A DNA stretch of 64,000 bases from Legionella sp. (GCA_030680075.1 JAUXWR010000459.1:1-64000); one strand, 5' to 3'. Counted from the first letter of the stretch, positions 48,001 through 56,782 are shown. Notes: generated from the sequence alone by a model not told the origin. Numbers and translations: made by a program.

Positions 48001-48458
48001 ATTTCCGCATAACAGCATAATTGAATCAGGGAAGAAGGTTTGACATTTTTAGCAAGCTTGGTATCCCAAATCTCGTAGTAGAAATCACCTAGTTTACTTT
48101 TGCCCTCTACTTTGACCAGAAAGTCAGCAATGCCTTGAAATGAGGATAATTTTAACGCGGCCTGATAAATAACAGGGTTACCTACTTGCATTGCACGCCT
48201 GGTCGCGTCCATAGCATCAGGAGCAGTACGCATATTAGTTATTGTTATACCTTGCTCTTCAAAAGATGCCAAAATAGCCTGTTCATGAACTTCTCCTTTT
48301 TTTTGCAAGAGTCCCGCCATGTCATCTTGTTCATCGACAAGCGATATCACCTGGGGATTAGTAAGAGTAAGATGATCCATCCAGGAAGCAAAAGGGCTAT
48401 CCATGTATTGGGTCAAATCTGTGGGAGAAAATATCAGTTGATCTGCTTCAAAATACAT
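45054..48458 (-). CDS. TM0106-type RecB-like nuclease fused to superfamily 1 helicase
   Basis: A 1134-aa protein from ATG 48458 (AAGGAAG upstream). The N-terminal region carries a RecB-like nuclease (FYYEIWDTKLAKNV near residue 130, with QLCCYAEML), then a second RNase H-like stretch (VFFDIEGYP, DYNEDDCNSTQEL). The C-terminal helicase has Walker A GPPGSGKTYTGKH near 760, Walker B DYLFIDEAGQ, and NVAISRAQS near the end. Matches the TM0106/DNA2-like architecture. Probable DNA repair role; substrate unknown. Monocistronic. Confidence 0.9.
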   Translation of the reverse strand: MYFEADQLIFSPTDLTQYMDSPFASWMDHLTLTNPQVISLVDEQDDMAGLLQKKGEVHEQAILASFEEQGITITNMRTAPDAMDATRRAMQVGNPVIYQAALKLSSFQGIADFLVKVEGKSKLGDFYYEIWDTKLAKNVKPSSLIQLCCYAEMLAEIQGRLPAQIVVVSGNGEQKRFQTNDYFYYYQQLKQRFLAMHHSFDREKCPDPAESSGWGRWSAHAEQLLKASDHLAQVATITKTQIKKLNKADIFSMEALVMTAISSVKGMHPAVFDRLKAQAAIQKESLGHDVPLYKILTHEPGKKKGLALLPPQSPLDVFFDIEGYPLEEGGLEYLWGISYFDEQSIRHYKDFWAHNQEEERACFKEFIAWVYNRWQQDPSMHIYHYANYEIAACRKLMGRYGTCEFEVDQLLRNDVFIDLYKIVKECLLLGEPRYSIKNVEHLYRAKRNTNVGSGSDSVVVYEQWKENPDGETWRTSSLLKGIRDYNEDDCNSTQELVEWLRLRQKEHGITYLGAKEIIAPEVSHENDERIRLQNRLLEKSLQYEAQGLSLESLASAMLAWSIEFHRREAKPVFWRLFDRLSLTAEELLDDLDCLVACTRTDKPPFKPTTKARQLAYEFSFDRNQDFKGACSQYYIHGKETLDGKKIKVELIKESSRIAEGYVALKMKEETDEIITLIPDEYVHPAGIPDAIVKQAQAFEGGRLDKSAILDFLKKSTPRIKNLQPGQSIASSADPKERLQQIIDAVLNLDNSYITIQGPPGSGKTYTGKHVIAELIKRGKKVGISSNSHKAINNLLISTAAYCKKMGLNGYFACSSDTDESLHALGVTILKNDQIVNNLEPGCVIGTTAWGFARSELEDAFDYLFIDEAGQVSVANLIAMSPSTKNIILMGDQMQLGQPSQGTHPQESGLSLLDYLLHQAPTISDSMGIFLNTTYRMHSEVNKFISEAIYEGKLEAAPANDCQTIKIPENYQGGLTKEAGIIPIAVSHQGNTQASDEEVEQISRLSHELLGRIFTTKEGLERPITWDDMLFVAPYNHQVNKLKSALGNQAKVGSVDKFQGQEAPVVLLSMCASNANESPRGLSFLLDKNRLNVAISRAQSLAIVVYSPALLEASASNPEQLAMINLFCNLTKTDD

Positions 48459-48627
48459 AGGGATAACTTCCTTGGCTATATAAAGGTCTATTCTAATTAA
48501 ACCGCGTAATTTCCGCACTCATTAAAAGACAACAAATCAAGTTGATGACGTCTACCCTCCAACCATTTTTTAAATTTGGACTATAGTTAACTCATAGAAA
48601 TAATAAGAATAAATCAAAGGAAAGATT

Positions 48628-49920
48628 ATGAGAAAAAAACTGCTATTGCTGCTAGCAGTAACGTCGAGCGCTTTCTCCATACCCTTATCCGAACCTCTAG
48701 AGGACGAGAGAGTAACTATTTATAACAGTGTAATCGATGAATTTATCTCCCCCAAAAGTAAAGATTTGCATGCCCAAATCCCGCTCGACCCATTATACGA
48801 AATAAAAGAAATGCTCTACAAAGAAAATGCGGGGTTGAATACTGCTGTGATTAATAAGGTGTTAATTACTCTGAATTGTACCAATGAATATAAGGTTGGC
48901 CACAACAATATTTTAACGATTATCGATTATTCGCTTCCCTCCAGTGAAAAGCGTTTATGGGTATTTGATTTAAAAGAAAAGAAGCTACTCTTCCACACTT
49001 ATGTATCGCACGGTATTAAATCAGGGACATTATTATCAACCTGGTTTTCCAATAAGTATGATAGCAAAGCAAGTAGCATTGGTGTTTATCACACAGAAAA
49101 ATCCTATTATGGCCGTGAAGGACTCTCATTGCGATTAGAAGGTTTGGATAAAGGCTTTAATGATAACGCCTTTAATCGCTATATAGTGATGCATGGCGGC
49201 TGGTATGTTAATGAAAATTTTATAAAGAAATATGGCAGACCAGGACGCAGTTGGGGGTGCCCGGCAGTGCCCCTTGCGGAAAGCAAGCCCATTATTAACA
49301 CCATAAAAGATAACTCGCTATTCATTGTCTATTATCCGAGTGACAATTGGCTGTTAAAATCCAGGTTTCTTAACTGCTCAATGTTTTCAGCAAGACAGAA
49401 TGCGAATGCCGTTCAAGATGAAATAAAACCTGTGTTTGAGGAAAATGAGATACGAGATGATATTCTTTTTGCCGATTTAAATAAAAATAATAAACGGGAA
49501 GAGAACGAACCAATTATCGTCATGACAGCCGATAATTATGAGCGGGTATTCCAGGTCAAAACGCCTTTAAACCGCATGCTTCGGCGTCGAATTAATGGTA
49601 CAGAGTACATTGCATTGAGTAACATCGAATTTAACAGGATTACAATTCTTGATAAGCTTATTAGTAAAAATTTAAACCTCCTGCAGGCCCCATCCCTGCT
49701 AACGGGTATTTATTTTGTTATTCCCGAGGTAAAAATGGTACGCGGTAATTGGGTAACTCAAATGAATATTGTAAATATGGGAAATATAGAAGACGTGAGG
49801 CCCGTGGTAAATTCACCCGAAAAATTGGACGAATCAAAAAATTATACTATTTATTTTGCAAAAAAACCTGTCGTTAATTTAAAATCGACCAATCGTTTCA
49901 TCCGTTGGTTGGGATTGTGA
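48628..49920 (+). CDS. L,D-transpeptidase-domain protein with C-terminal extension
   Basis: A 430-aa exported protein (signal about residues 1-18). Residues about 95-245 are the same YkuD-like domain as at 37899, with His189 (IVMHGGWYV) and Cys211 (GRSWGCPAVP). Residues about 250-430 form an added domain absent from the shorter paralog; it includes ADLNKNNKREENEPI, a possible calcium-binding loop, and ends near the transporter-like gene 34 bp downstream. The extension has no recognised family. Confidence 0.85.
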   Translation: MRKKLLLLLAVTSSAFSIPLSEPLEDERVTIYNSVIDEFISPKSKDLHAQIPLDPLYEIKEMLYKENAGLNTAVINKVLITLNCTNEYKVGHNNILTIIDYSLPSSEKRLWVFDLKEKKLLFHTYVSHGIKSGTLLSTWFSNKYDSKASSIGVYHTEKSYYGREGLSLRLEGLDKGFNDNAFNRYIVMHGGWYVNENFIKKYGRPGRSWGCPAVPLAESKPIINTIKDNSLFIVYYPSDNWLLKSRFLNCSMFSARQNANAVQDEIKPVFEENEIRDDILFADLNKNNKREENEPIIVMTADNYERVFQVKTPLNRMLRRRINGTEYIALSNIEFNRITILDKLISKNLNLLQAPSLLTGIYFVIPEVKMVRGNWVTQMNIVNMGNIEDVRPVVNSPEKLDESKNYTIYFAKKPVVNLKSTNRFIRWLGL

Positions 49921-49954
49921 CATTTGCACTCTTCGGGACCATAACAGGTAAATT

Positions 49955-51691
49955 ATGACGGCCAGGTATTGTTCAAGAAATCTCATCTTAATACCTATAC
50001 TGATTATACTCGCGATTCTTTGTATTAACTTTACCGCAATTCTTGCGGCACTCCAGCAAAACTACTATGTCTATGAACAAGATGCGTATATGCATATGGT
50101 ACTCACCCTGGATTTATTAAAAACTCATGATTGGTACCAACATTTTACCGCTCGGGTTAATGCCCCTTTTGGTGCTGACTTACATGGATGGACACAACCC
50201 ATCAAGATTTTGCTGGCAGGCGGCGCGGTAGCTTTTAATATCATACTACCGCTTAAAGAAGCATTGTACCTTTGGAGTTTTATTGTTCCCATGCTTTTAA
50301 GCGCCATTGCAGCTGTCGGCATGTGGTGGGCTATTCGCGTATTTAAGCCCTCTTGCTATCAACAGTATTTTGTTATTGCGGCCTTTTTGTTTAATCCATT
50401 TTTAAACGCGCTATTCACCCCGCTCCGAGTGGATTATGATTTTTTATTAGTAACACTAAGCATTTATTATTGGGGCTTCCTGTTCAGGCTCGACACCCCT
50501 CACCAAAAATCCTCGGCCATAGGTGCCGCTATCATGGCGGGCTTTGGCGTTTGGACGAGTATTAGCTTTATGATAATCGCGCTTATCGGGATAGCCTCTA
50601 TCTTTTGGCAATCCCTCATCAGACAGCACTTACGCATCGCCACCGTTAACACCTTTATGAGCGTGTTAGCTATTACCCTTATTGGGTGTATTTGGCTTGA
50701 ACATCGTCATTTTTTTAACATTGCGCATGATATATTATCTATTGTTCATCTAACGTTTATTCTATTGTTATTACTCGCTTTTAATTTTTACCAATATTTT
50801 TTACAACAAGGTAAACCTGTATTAAAGATAGCTTATATCTTCCTTGCCACAGTCATGCTCTTTCTCGTAATGAATTATCTTTTTCCAGGTTTTTATTATG
50901 GGCCTTACACACATATTGACCCCTACTTGCTTGAAAATTTTTTCCCCGGATTATCTGAATTTTACTCGCCCTTTCGCATCGATAATGCGCTGGCTTTGGC
51001 GTTACTGTTTTATTTTATTGTGGGAATTGCTTATTGTTACTACTTATACCTGGATAAGCGCGCCAAATCGTCACTACCATGGCTCTTAATACTTTCCACA
51101 ACCATCACCACAATACTTACCCTCTACATGTACCGTTGGCACGATTTCTCAGTGCCTCTTACGATTTTACTGGTATCTTTTTTTGTAGCAGCCATTTGCA
51201 ATTACAAAATATCGTCATTAGCAAAAATTCTTCTGATAGGATTAATGGCATTAATGCCTCACTTTATCCTACTACTTACTAAAGATTACCTGCCACTTGC
51301 GCACCACCAATGTCAAAAACAATTCTATAGCATGATGCAGGATGGCTTTTTTAACAATCCAGCATTTAGCGAGGATAAAATCTTGTTAGCCCATAGCAAT
51401 TACGGGCCTCTGCTTTTATATTCAACCCATTTTTCAATTATTGCGACCAATGATCATCATAATCTGCAAGGTGTTAAAGACAGCTTCGACTTTTTCAAAA
51501 AAGATAAGTTGAGCGCTCAAAAAATCGTAAGCAAACGAAAAGCGGACTTGTTTTTAGTGTGCCCCAGCGAACACGCACCTTCTTTTGATTACCAAAAAAG
51601 CGCGTGGCTAAGCCCCGTAGCCTTACCTGAAAAGTACTCTAAATGGCAACTTTATCGAATCAATGCCGTGAATAACTACAATCCCGATTGA
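49955..51691 (+). CDS. Polytopic GT-C-like membrane protein
   Basis: A 578-aa protein with about 11-12 transmembrane segments. The first loop after TM1 reads YYVYEQDAYMHMVLTLDLLK (Asp43), a GT-C glycosyltransferase-like acidic motif (STT3/PMT type); a soluble C-terminal domain of about 150 residues follows. This resembles oligosaccharyl- or mannosyl-transferases, but donor and acceptor cannot be assigned. Directly downstream of the L,D-transpeptidase gene (34 bp), so an envelope role is inferred. Confidence 0.65.
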   Translation: MTARYCSRNLILIPILIILAILCINFTAILAALQQNYYVYEQDAYMHMVLTLDLLKTHDWYQHFTARVNAPFGADLHGWTQPIKILLAGGAVAFNIILPLKEALYLWSFIVPMLLSAIAAVGMWWAIRVFKPSCYQQYFVIAAFLFNPFLNALFTPLRVDYDFLLVTLSIYYWGFLFRLDTPHQKSSAIGAAIMAGFGVWTSISFMIIALIGIASIFWQSLIRQHLRIATVNTFMSVLAITLIGCIWLEHRHFFNIAHDILSIVHLTFILLLLLAFNFYQYFLQQGKPVLKIAYIFLATVMLFLVMNYLFPGFYYGPYTHIDPYLLENFFPGLSEFYSPFRIDNALALALLFYFIVGIAYCYYLYLDKRAKSSLPWLLILSTTITTILTLYMYRWHDFSVPLTILLVSFFVAAICNYKISSLAKILLIGLMALMPHFILLLTKDYLPLAHHQCQKQFYSMMQDGFFNNPAFSEDKILLAHSNYGPLLLYSTHFSIIATNDHHNLQGVKDSFDFFKKDKLSAQKIVSKRKADLFLVCPSEHAPSFDYQKSAWLSPVALPEKYSKWQLYRINAVNNYNPD

Positions 51692-51777
51692 ATTATTTAT
51701 CAGTAATATGGCATTATGCGCCCGGCTAATAATCTGTTCTTAAATGAAATTTACAGAAAAAATCAGAGCCATTACTC

Positions 51778-53277
51778 ATGATTTATCCCTTATTTTTTTT
51801 GTGCTTACTGCTTATCATCGTTATTACATATCGATTGCACACCTCTACACCCGAAGAATTGAGTAAAAACGAGCTAGTTCATGAAGACTTTCGTTTAATT
51901 ATAAAAAATTTGAATTATGAGCAGCAGATTGGCTTTTGCTTTGGTTTCACATTGAGTTGGGCTCTTGATAACCTGAGAAAAACTGATGATAAGTTTTATC
52001 AAATCATTGAGTTGATTCGCGATGAAAAAAATGTTCTGTCCATAAAACTGCCTGAAATCACAAAAAAAATAAAAGAAAAAATACCTCTTGACATGCAAGA
52101 TCGAAAGCTCGTCCACATCCCCTCCTTCATTGAAAGAATGTATTTAGCACAAGCGCCTCACCACTATCGACCCATTTACAAAATACGACTAAACCAAACA
52201 TCCATAAACACCATTCTTCGCTTGATGGACGAAGAGCCAGAAGCCAAGACACCAATAATACGTATCTTTGCAAAAACATATTCTTTTAACTCTAAACAAA
52301 GAACCACGAATTATTTTTTAACACTTGGGCGAATGTTACGAGAAAATGACAATTTGGTTATGCTCCTTCATAGTAATGGTCATACTATAGGTTTAAAAAA
52401 AAATGGGAAACAATGGTTACTGATAGATATCAACATCCTTTATGCGCAATCTTTAGAATATCCTTATTTTATTCTAAAAAATGATGAGCTTTTTGACCAG
52501 CTATCTAAATGTTTGAATCAAAAAAACACCCTTATATTTACAACGGATTTTATCTCTAATGATTCAGCACTGAGTCTGAAAAAACGATTGGAGCGATTTA
52601 ATAATAATTACCCTGTTTTTCAACAACAAATTTTTTATCCTGATTGTAAACTGGATTTATTATCACTAAGCATTATGAACGGCGATCAATCAACCACAAA
52701 TAAGATTATAAGCTTAAACAATCAATATAAAATGTTGACCCCTCAGCAAATTGCCAGTGCAGTATTTTATGCCATCAGAATGGATCAACTAGGAATCTTA
52801 AAATTAATCATCAATACTCCTGGCTTTAAAATCAATATGACTGATGATGATGGGTCAGAAGTCTTGGGTGTAGCAGCTTACTGGGGTAAAGCTCGACTAG
52901 TAAAGCATCTTCTTCTCTGCCCCGGCGTCAAAATTAATGCTTTTAATAGTAAAAAAGAGACGCCTTTAATGCTTGCCTGTCGCTCTGAGCACACTCATCA
53001 AAATACTGCCTTATTCATATTACTATTGGAATTCGGTGCGTATTACCATAAAAAATCCTTACATATTGCCATGAAGTTTGAAAACCAGGCGGCGATTGCA
53101 GTACTAAGTAAGTTTAAAGCCGTAACGTCACCAATTAAACATTCTTTAAAAACTCAGGGTTCCTCATCTCTAGCAACTCATAGCTCTCTCTTTAGTCCCG
53201 CAAAAGTTTTAGAAAAACATACGGAAAGCAAAGAGGATGCAGATCATGGGTTTGGATCATTCGCCTCAACAAATTAA
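51778..53277 (+). CDS. Ankyrin protein with papain-like/YopT-like N-terminus
   Basis: A 499-aa protein. Residues 1-18 are hydrophobic (membrane anchor or signal). Residues about 49-60 read QIGFCFGFTLSW, with candidate nucleophile Cys53 and conserved aromatic Trp60; about 198-203 read SNGHTIGL (His201) and about 214-217 LIDI (Asp216). The Cys-His-Asp order and spacing match C58/YopT-type cysteine proteases. Residues about 330-460 contain three ankyrin-like repeats (DDGSEVLGVAAYWGKARLVK, KKETPLMLACRSEHTHQ). The combination suggests a secreted effector; delivery and substrate are unknown. Confidence 0.7.
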   Translation: MIYPLFFLCLLLIIVITYRLHTSTPEELSKNELVHEDFRLIIKNLNYEQQIGFCFGFTLSWALDNLRKTDDKFYQIIELIRDEKNVLSIKLPEITKKIKEKIPLDMQDRKLVHIPSFIERMYLAQAPHHYRPIYKIRLNQTSINTILRLMDEEPEAKTPIIRIFAKTYSFNSKQRTTNYFLTLGRMLRENDNLVMLLHSNGHTIGLKKNGKQWLLIDINILYAQSLEYPYFILKNDELFDQLSKCLNQKNTLIFTTDFISNDSALSLKKRLERFNNNYPVFQQQIFYPDCKLDLLSLSIMNGDQSTTNKIISLNNQYKMLTPQQIASAVFYAIRMDQLGILKLIINTPGFKINMTDDDGSEVLGVAAYWGKARLVKHLLLCPGVKINAFNSKKETPLMLACRSEHTHQNTALFILLLEFGAYYHKKSLHIAMKFENQAAIAVLSKFKAVTSPIKHSLKTQGSSSLATHSSLFSPAKVLEKHTESKEDADHGFGSFASTN

Positions 53278-53448
53278 TAGCATAGGTATAAATCTACCCT
53301 AATTAGGCTACATTAAGGCCACTGGATTCATCCAATCTTTGTTTAACAGGACATCAATTGCCAGATTAATTTGTGAAGGTGATTTTTACGTTCATGCCAG
53401 GTATAAATATATCTTATAGATCTTCTGAAAACCGAAAGCTCAGAAAAA
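53278..53448. other. Intergenic, no gene seen
   Basis: A short stretch contains AAGGCCACTGGATT (near 53315), which also occurs inside the REP-like element at 19184; it may be a remnant. Nothing else stands out. Confidence 0.4.
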
Positions 53449-53477
53449 AAAACAGTAAGCCTAAGGGCTTACTGTTT
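53441..53477 (-). terminator. Rho-independent terminator of small exported gene
   Basis: A perfect 12-bp stem (AAACAGTAAGCC / GGCTTACTGTTT) with a 4-nt loop; on the minus strand it is followed by seven T residues. It sits 16 bp after the stop of the 53494 gene. Confidence 0.92.
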
Positions 53478-53493
53478 AAATGATCCGATTTGA

Positions 53494-53742
53494 TTAATCG
53501 TGCATTTCACAAGTAATTTTAGTGCAATCACGGCAATTTTGAGCGGCTAAAGCGAAAGCTTTATCAGCTGAAGTTTTATTGTTTGCCATTTGATCATCTG
53601 CAGTTTTGTCTGCTGCAACGTCACTGCTGCTAGCATTTGTAGTACATGTCCAATTTTGGGTAAGATCACTTGCTGTGGCCGCAAACGTTAAAGATGAGAG
53701 AGCAAGTAAGCAAGTTCCTGTAATAACATTTAATATTTTCAT
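53494..53742 (-). CDS. Small exported Cys-containing protein
   Basis: An 82-aa protein from ATG 53742 (AAGGATAATTATT upstream). Signal peptide residues 1-21 (ending SLTFAATA). The mature part is about 60 residues with four Cys (WTCTTN, NCRDCTKITCEMHD) and an Asp/Lys/Asn-rich middle. Followed by a strong terminator. Function unknown. Confidence 0.7.
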   Translation of the reverse strand: MKILNVITGTCLLALSSLTFAATASDLTQNWTCTTNASSSDVAADKTADDQMANNKTSADKAFALAAQNCRDCTKITCEMHD

Positions 53743-53931
53743 AATAATTATCCTTAATTTATTAGAACTAACGTTATCAAAATAAACTTCACTGATTAGT
53801 ATAAACCAAAATAATGAATATGCATAAGCTATTGTCAAAATAGATTATTCTCTTTTATTATGATAATTATAACTTCTTCTATATTAAGCTTTTTTTGTTG
53901 GAATAAGAAAAAAAATAAATAGGGAAATACT

Positions 53932-54387
53932 GTGATTCACCGATCAGGATACAAAAATATATGGCTCTGTATTATCTCATTAAGCTTACTGACCACAGGG
54001 TGTAAATTCCCTGACGACCCTGATCATACGCTATCAAAAATAGAAAATTCTCATACAATAAAAATTGGCATTTGTTCCTGTCAACAAAATGAAATTCAAA
54101 GCCGTGAAAAAAGTTTATTAATATCGCTTGCGAACACTCTGCACGCTCGAATTATTTGGGTAGCTGACAACCAGGAAGCCTTATATAGAAGCCTTGAAGC
54201 AAAAAAGATAGATATTATGGCCTGTAACATTCAAAAGGATTCTCCTTGGAATGAACGAGTTGCATTGAGCATTCCTTATGAGGAAAAACCTGTTACTCGA
54301 CAAAAACATGTATTTGCTCTCCCCTCAGGGGAAAATGCATGGCTTAAATATATTAATGAATTCATTTATCGAGGCAGAAAAATTTGA
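53932..54387 (+). CDS. Lipoprotein with truncated solute-binding-like domain
   Basis: A 151-aa lipoprotein starting at GTG, with a lipobox LLTTGC (Cys24). After it the family-3 solute-binding start is visible (IKIGICSCQQNEIQ), then a short core (LARIIWVADNQEAL-like; IDIMACNIQKDS). A full binding protein has about 230-250 residues, so the second lobe is largely missing. The stop overlaps the start of the CDF-like gene (TGATG), implying coupled expression. Confidence 0.6.
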   Translation: MIHRSGYKNIWLCIISLSLLTTGCKFPDDPDHTLSKIENSHTIKIGICSCQQNEIQSREKSLLISLANTLHARIIWVADNQEALYRSLEAKKIDIMACNIQKDSPWNERVALSIPYEEKPVTRQKHVFALPSGENAWLKYINEFIYRGRKI

Positions 54388-55343
54388 TGAGGCATCACAT
54401 TTCCCAAACTATAGAGTTCCCTGACAATTTGCAAAAATTGTATTACAAAGCCATTAAGTATGAGTGGATTTCACTGATTTATATGATATCCGCCGCCTTT
54501 TTTTCATTTTTAGTCATGTCTGATTCTCAAACGATGAAAACTGTGTGGCTGGAAGATATGTTAGGTATTATCCCTCCCGCCTCGTTTCTCGTCGCAAGTA
54601 GAATGGTGAGATGGAAAGCCACTGCTAATTTTCCTTATGGTTTCCACCGCATAGTCAACGCTGCCTACCTGACAAGCTCTCTCGCTTTATTCCTGTTAGG
54701 TGTTTATCTTTTCTGCGATGGCAGTATTGTGCTCTTAAAAGAGGAACACCCTACCATTCCTGTTATATTTTTTGCAGACCACTCTTTCTGGTTAGGCTAT
54801 TTGATGATTATTGCTTTATTGTGGTCTAGCATACCCTCTACTATTCTCGGTCATATAAAAATTCCCTTAGCTCATAAATTATACGATAAAATTTTATTTG
54901 CGGATTCTAAAATGAATAAAGCCAGCTGGATGAGCGGCTTTGCGAGCATTTTTGGCATCATAGGGATTGGGGCAGGTTTTTGGTGGGCGGATGCTGCGGT
55001 GGGTATATTAATATCAATAGATATAATGAAAGATGGATACTGTAATTTAAAACAATCAGTGCTGGATTTACTTGATGAAGTACCCAAAATGCTCGGAAAG
55101 GATAAAACTGATCCCTTAATCGGGGAAGTACGCTCGATGATAAAACGAGAAAAATGGGTAGAATCCGTTAACCTGCGTTTTCGAGATGAAGGCCATATTT
55201 TCTTTGGCGATATTTTTATAATTCCAAAAAAAGAAGAGATTTCTACTGAAACAATACAAAAACTGCATGATAAAATCAAAGACTATCACTGGCGATTACA
55301 CGATATCATGATCATGATCGCCCCCTCCGACACCGGAAACTAG
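54387..55343 (+). CDS. CDF-like membrane protein with altered metal site
   Basis: A 318-aa protein with six transmembrane segments and a C-terminal cytoplasmic ferredoxin-like domain (VESVNLRFRDEGHIFFGDIFI), as in cation diffusion facilitators. Aligning TM5 with YiiP, the HxxxD pair reads Met176...Ser180 (ADSKMNKAS); in TM2 at most Asp57 remains. Most of the canonical four-residue transport site is therefore absent. The WWADAAVGILIS block is retained. ATG 54387 overlaps the upstream stop. Confidence 0.75.
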   Translation: MRHHISQTIEFPDNLQKLYYKAIKYEWISLIYMISAAFFSFLVMSDSQTMKTVWLEDMLGIIPPASFLVASRMVRWKATANFPYGFHRIVNAAYLTSSLALFLLGVYLFCDGSIVLLKEEHPTIPVIFFADHSFWLGYLMIIALLWSSIPSTILGHIKIPLAHKLYDKILFADSKMNKASWMSGFASIFGIIGIGAGFWWADAAVGILISIDIMKDGYCNLKQSVLDLLDEVPKMLGKDKTDPLIGEVRSMIKREKWVESVNLRFRDEGHIFFGDIFIIPKKEEISTETIQKLHDKIKDYHWRLHDIMIMIAPSDTGN

Positions 55344-55425
55344 AAAACATCCAAAATGTACAAATATTCACCTAATTATTCTTTATTAGTCTAAACTTAT
55401 AAGATAGAATACCGGAGGACATTTT

Positions 55426-55773
55426 ATGAAAAGAGTTTTTTCTGTAGTATTTACAATGTTAGTATTGACTTCCGCAAATGCTGTTAGCAATGATACGATT
55501 ATTGACACTACTGTGTGTCCTCCTGGAGCCATGGGTGCCAGTTGCATGAGCGAAGATGGGACCAATTCCAATAATGCACATCATAATATAGGCACAGATA
55601 TACATACCGGACACAAGCTTAATAATAACGGGGTATTTCATAACAATCCGGGACTCGACACTAATGTTAACACCCACCCGAATACTGGTATTGATAGCAA
55701 TGACAACATGAATACCGATAACAATATTAATCACAATACAAATGCAACACCAAACAATAACAATGCACCTTAA
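55426..55773 (+). CDS. Small exported Asn-rich protein
   Basis: A 115-aa protein with a signal peptide (about residues 1-19, MKRVFSVVFTMLVLTSANA). The mature part is low-complexity: Asn, His, Asp and Thr rich (HNTNATPNNNNAP at the end) with two Cys (TTVCPPGAMGASCM). Function unknown; probably disordered. RBS GGAGGACATTTT. A hairpin follows at 55779. Confidence 0.65.
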   Translation: MKRVFSVVFTMLVLTSANAVSNDTIIDTTVCPPGAMGASCMSEDGTNSNNAHHNIGTDIHTGHKLNNNGVFHNNPGLDTNVNTHPNTGIDSNDNMNTDNNINHNTNATPNNNNAP

Positions 55774-55778
55774 TACAC

Positions 55779-55806
55779 CCCATCAATGCAGAGAAGCATT
55801 GATGGG
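55779..55806. terminator. Hairpin after the Asn-rich gene
   Basis: An 11-bp perfect stem, CCCATCAATGC / GCATTGATGGG, with a 6-nt loop, 6 bp after the stop codon. There is no T-run, so termination is only possible. Confidence 0.5.
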
Positions 55807-55878
55807 CTAATCACCCCTCTATTAGAAGCAACGCACAAAACCATTTCCATTAAGCCACAAGGTTTCCTGACTATTTTT

Positions 55879-56619
55879 TTAAACGGTGATTCCGCAAGTT
55901 AATGCATTGGCATATACGTTTCCGGTATGCAAAGCATTGATAACCTGATTTGAAAGCGGGTTTAAACGACCCTCGCCGAGATAGAAGAAGCGATAACCAC
56001 ATTCAAGCGAAGAGGAATTAAAGAGCTTATTAAACCTTACTGCAAGCCCCGCTGTCGCGCTAAACGTTGTTGACGTGTTATTTGAAAAAATCCTGTCAGG
56101 AATAGTAATACCGTTATCAAGAGAATATTCATTCAACCACCCGGTCACCATGAAGTTAGGTCCAATTCCAACATCGAGTGTAACTTCTTCATTAGCAAAT
56201 TTGGTGGGAATGATTGATTTGGCCATTAAATATACAGGATAATGTTCGATAGAGTAATCATATGATAAATTAGTGAACAGATCTTCCTGAATTACAGTAC
56301 CTTTTACGGTTGTTTCACCAAGATAAAACGCGTTGATACCATAGGTCATTCTGAATGATTTGGTCTCCTGACCATCAATAAAATAACCAATGCCTGCCAA
56401 TCCATTGATGTCGTTATCTTTGGTTACCGTAAAATAATCCCCAATCAAACCACTAATATTAACCCGTTGAGCATTCCCCTGATGCCCCTGATAGCCACCC
56501 AGTTGCAAAATCGGATGTCCTTCTCTCAATTCCTGTATAAAATCATAAGAAAATGCTTGAGTTGACGTAATGGTTAGTAATAGCGCAGATAAAATTTTTA
56601 ATTGATGTGATCCGTTCAC
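55879..56619 (-). CDS. Putative outer membrane beta-barrel protein
   Basis: A 246-aa protein with a signal peptide (residues 1-23, ending STQAFS). The rest shows alternating polar/apolar strands (YFTVTKDNDINGLAGIGYFI, TTFSATAGLAVRF, LECGYRFFYLGE), and a hydrophobic C-terminal strand, typical of 8-10 strand barrels. No named family recognised. Converges on the Asn-rich gene. Confidence 0.65.
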   Translation of the reverse strand: MNGSHQLKILSALLLTITSTQAFSYDFIQELREGHPILQLGGYQGHQGNAQRVNISGLIGDYFTVTKDNDINGLAGIGYFIDGQETKSFRMTYGINAFYLGETTVKGTVIQEDLFTNLSYDYSIEHYPVYLMAKSIIPTKFANEEVTLDVGIGPNFMVTGWLNEYSLDNGITIPDRIFSNNTSTTFSATAGLAVRFNKLFNSSSLECGYRFFYLGEGRLNPLSNQVINALHTGNVYANALTCGITV

Positions 56620-56782
56620 TAAATGTCATCCTTATTATATCTATGAATCCTGTATTACCTGAAACTTTCTGCGCAAATTTAACGCTTTTATTTTGATTAA
56701 AATGGCAAAAGTTCAGGATAAAAAAAGATAGTATCTAAATTTATCCTTTTATGCCATAGGAATTGCTGAAATTATCCAATAA

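Noticed and set aside
53315..53328. Third REP-like copy
   Set aside because: Only 13-14 bases match the element at 19184; the rest is unrelated.
54872..55279. Minus-strand frame of 135 codons inside the CDF-like gene
   Set aside because: It is fully antisense to a gene with clear membrane and cytoplasmic domains; no start context.
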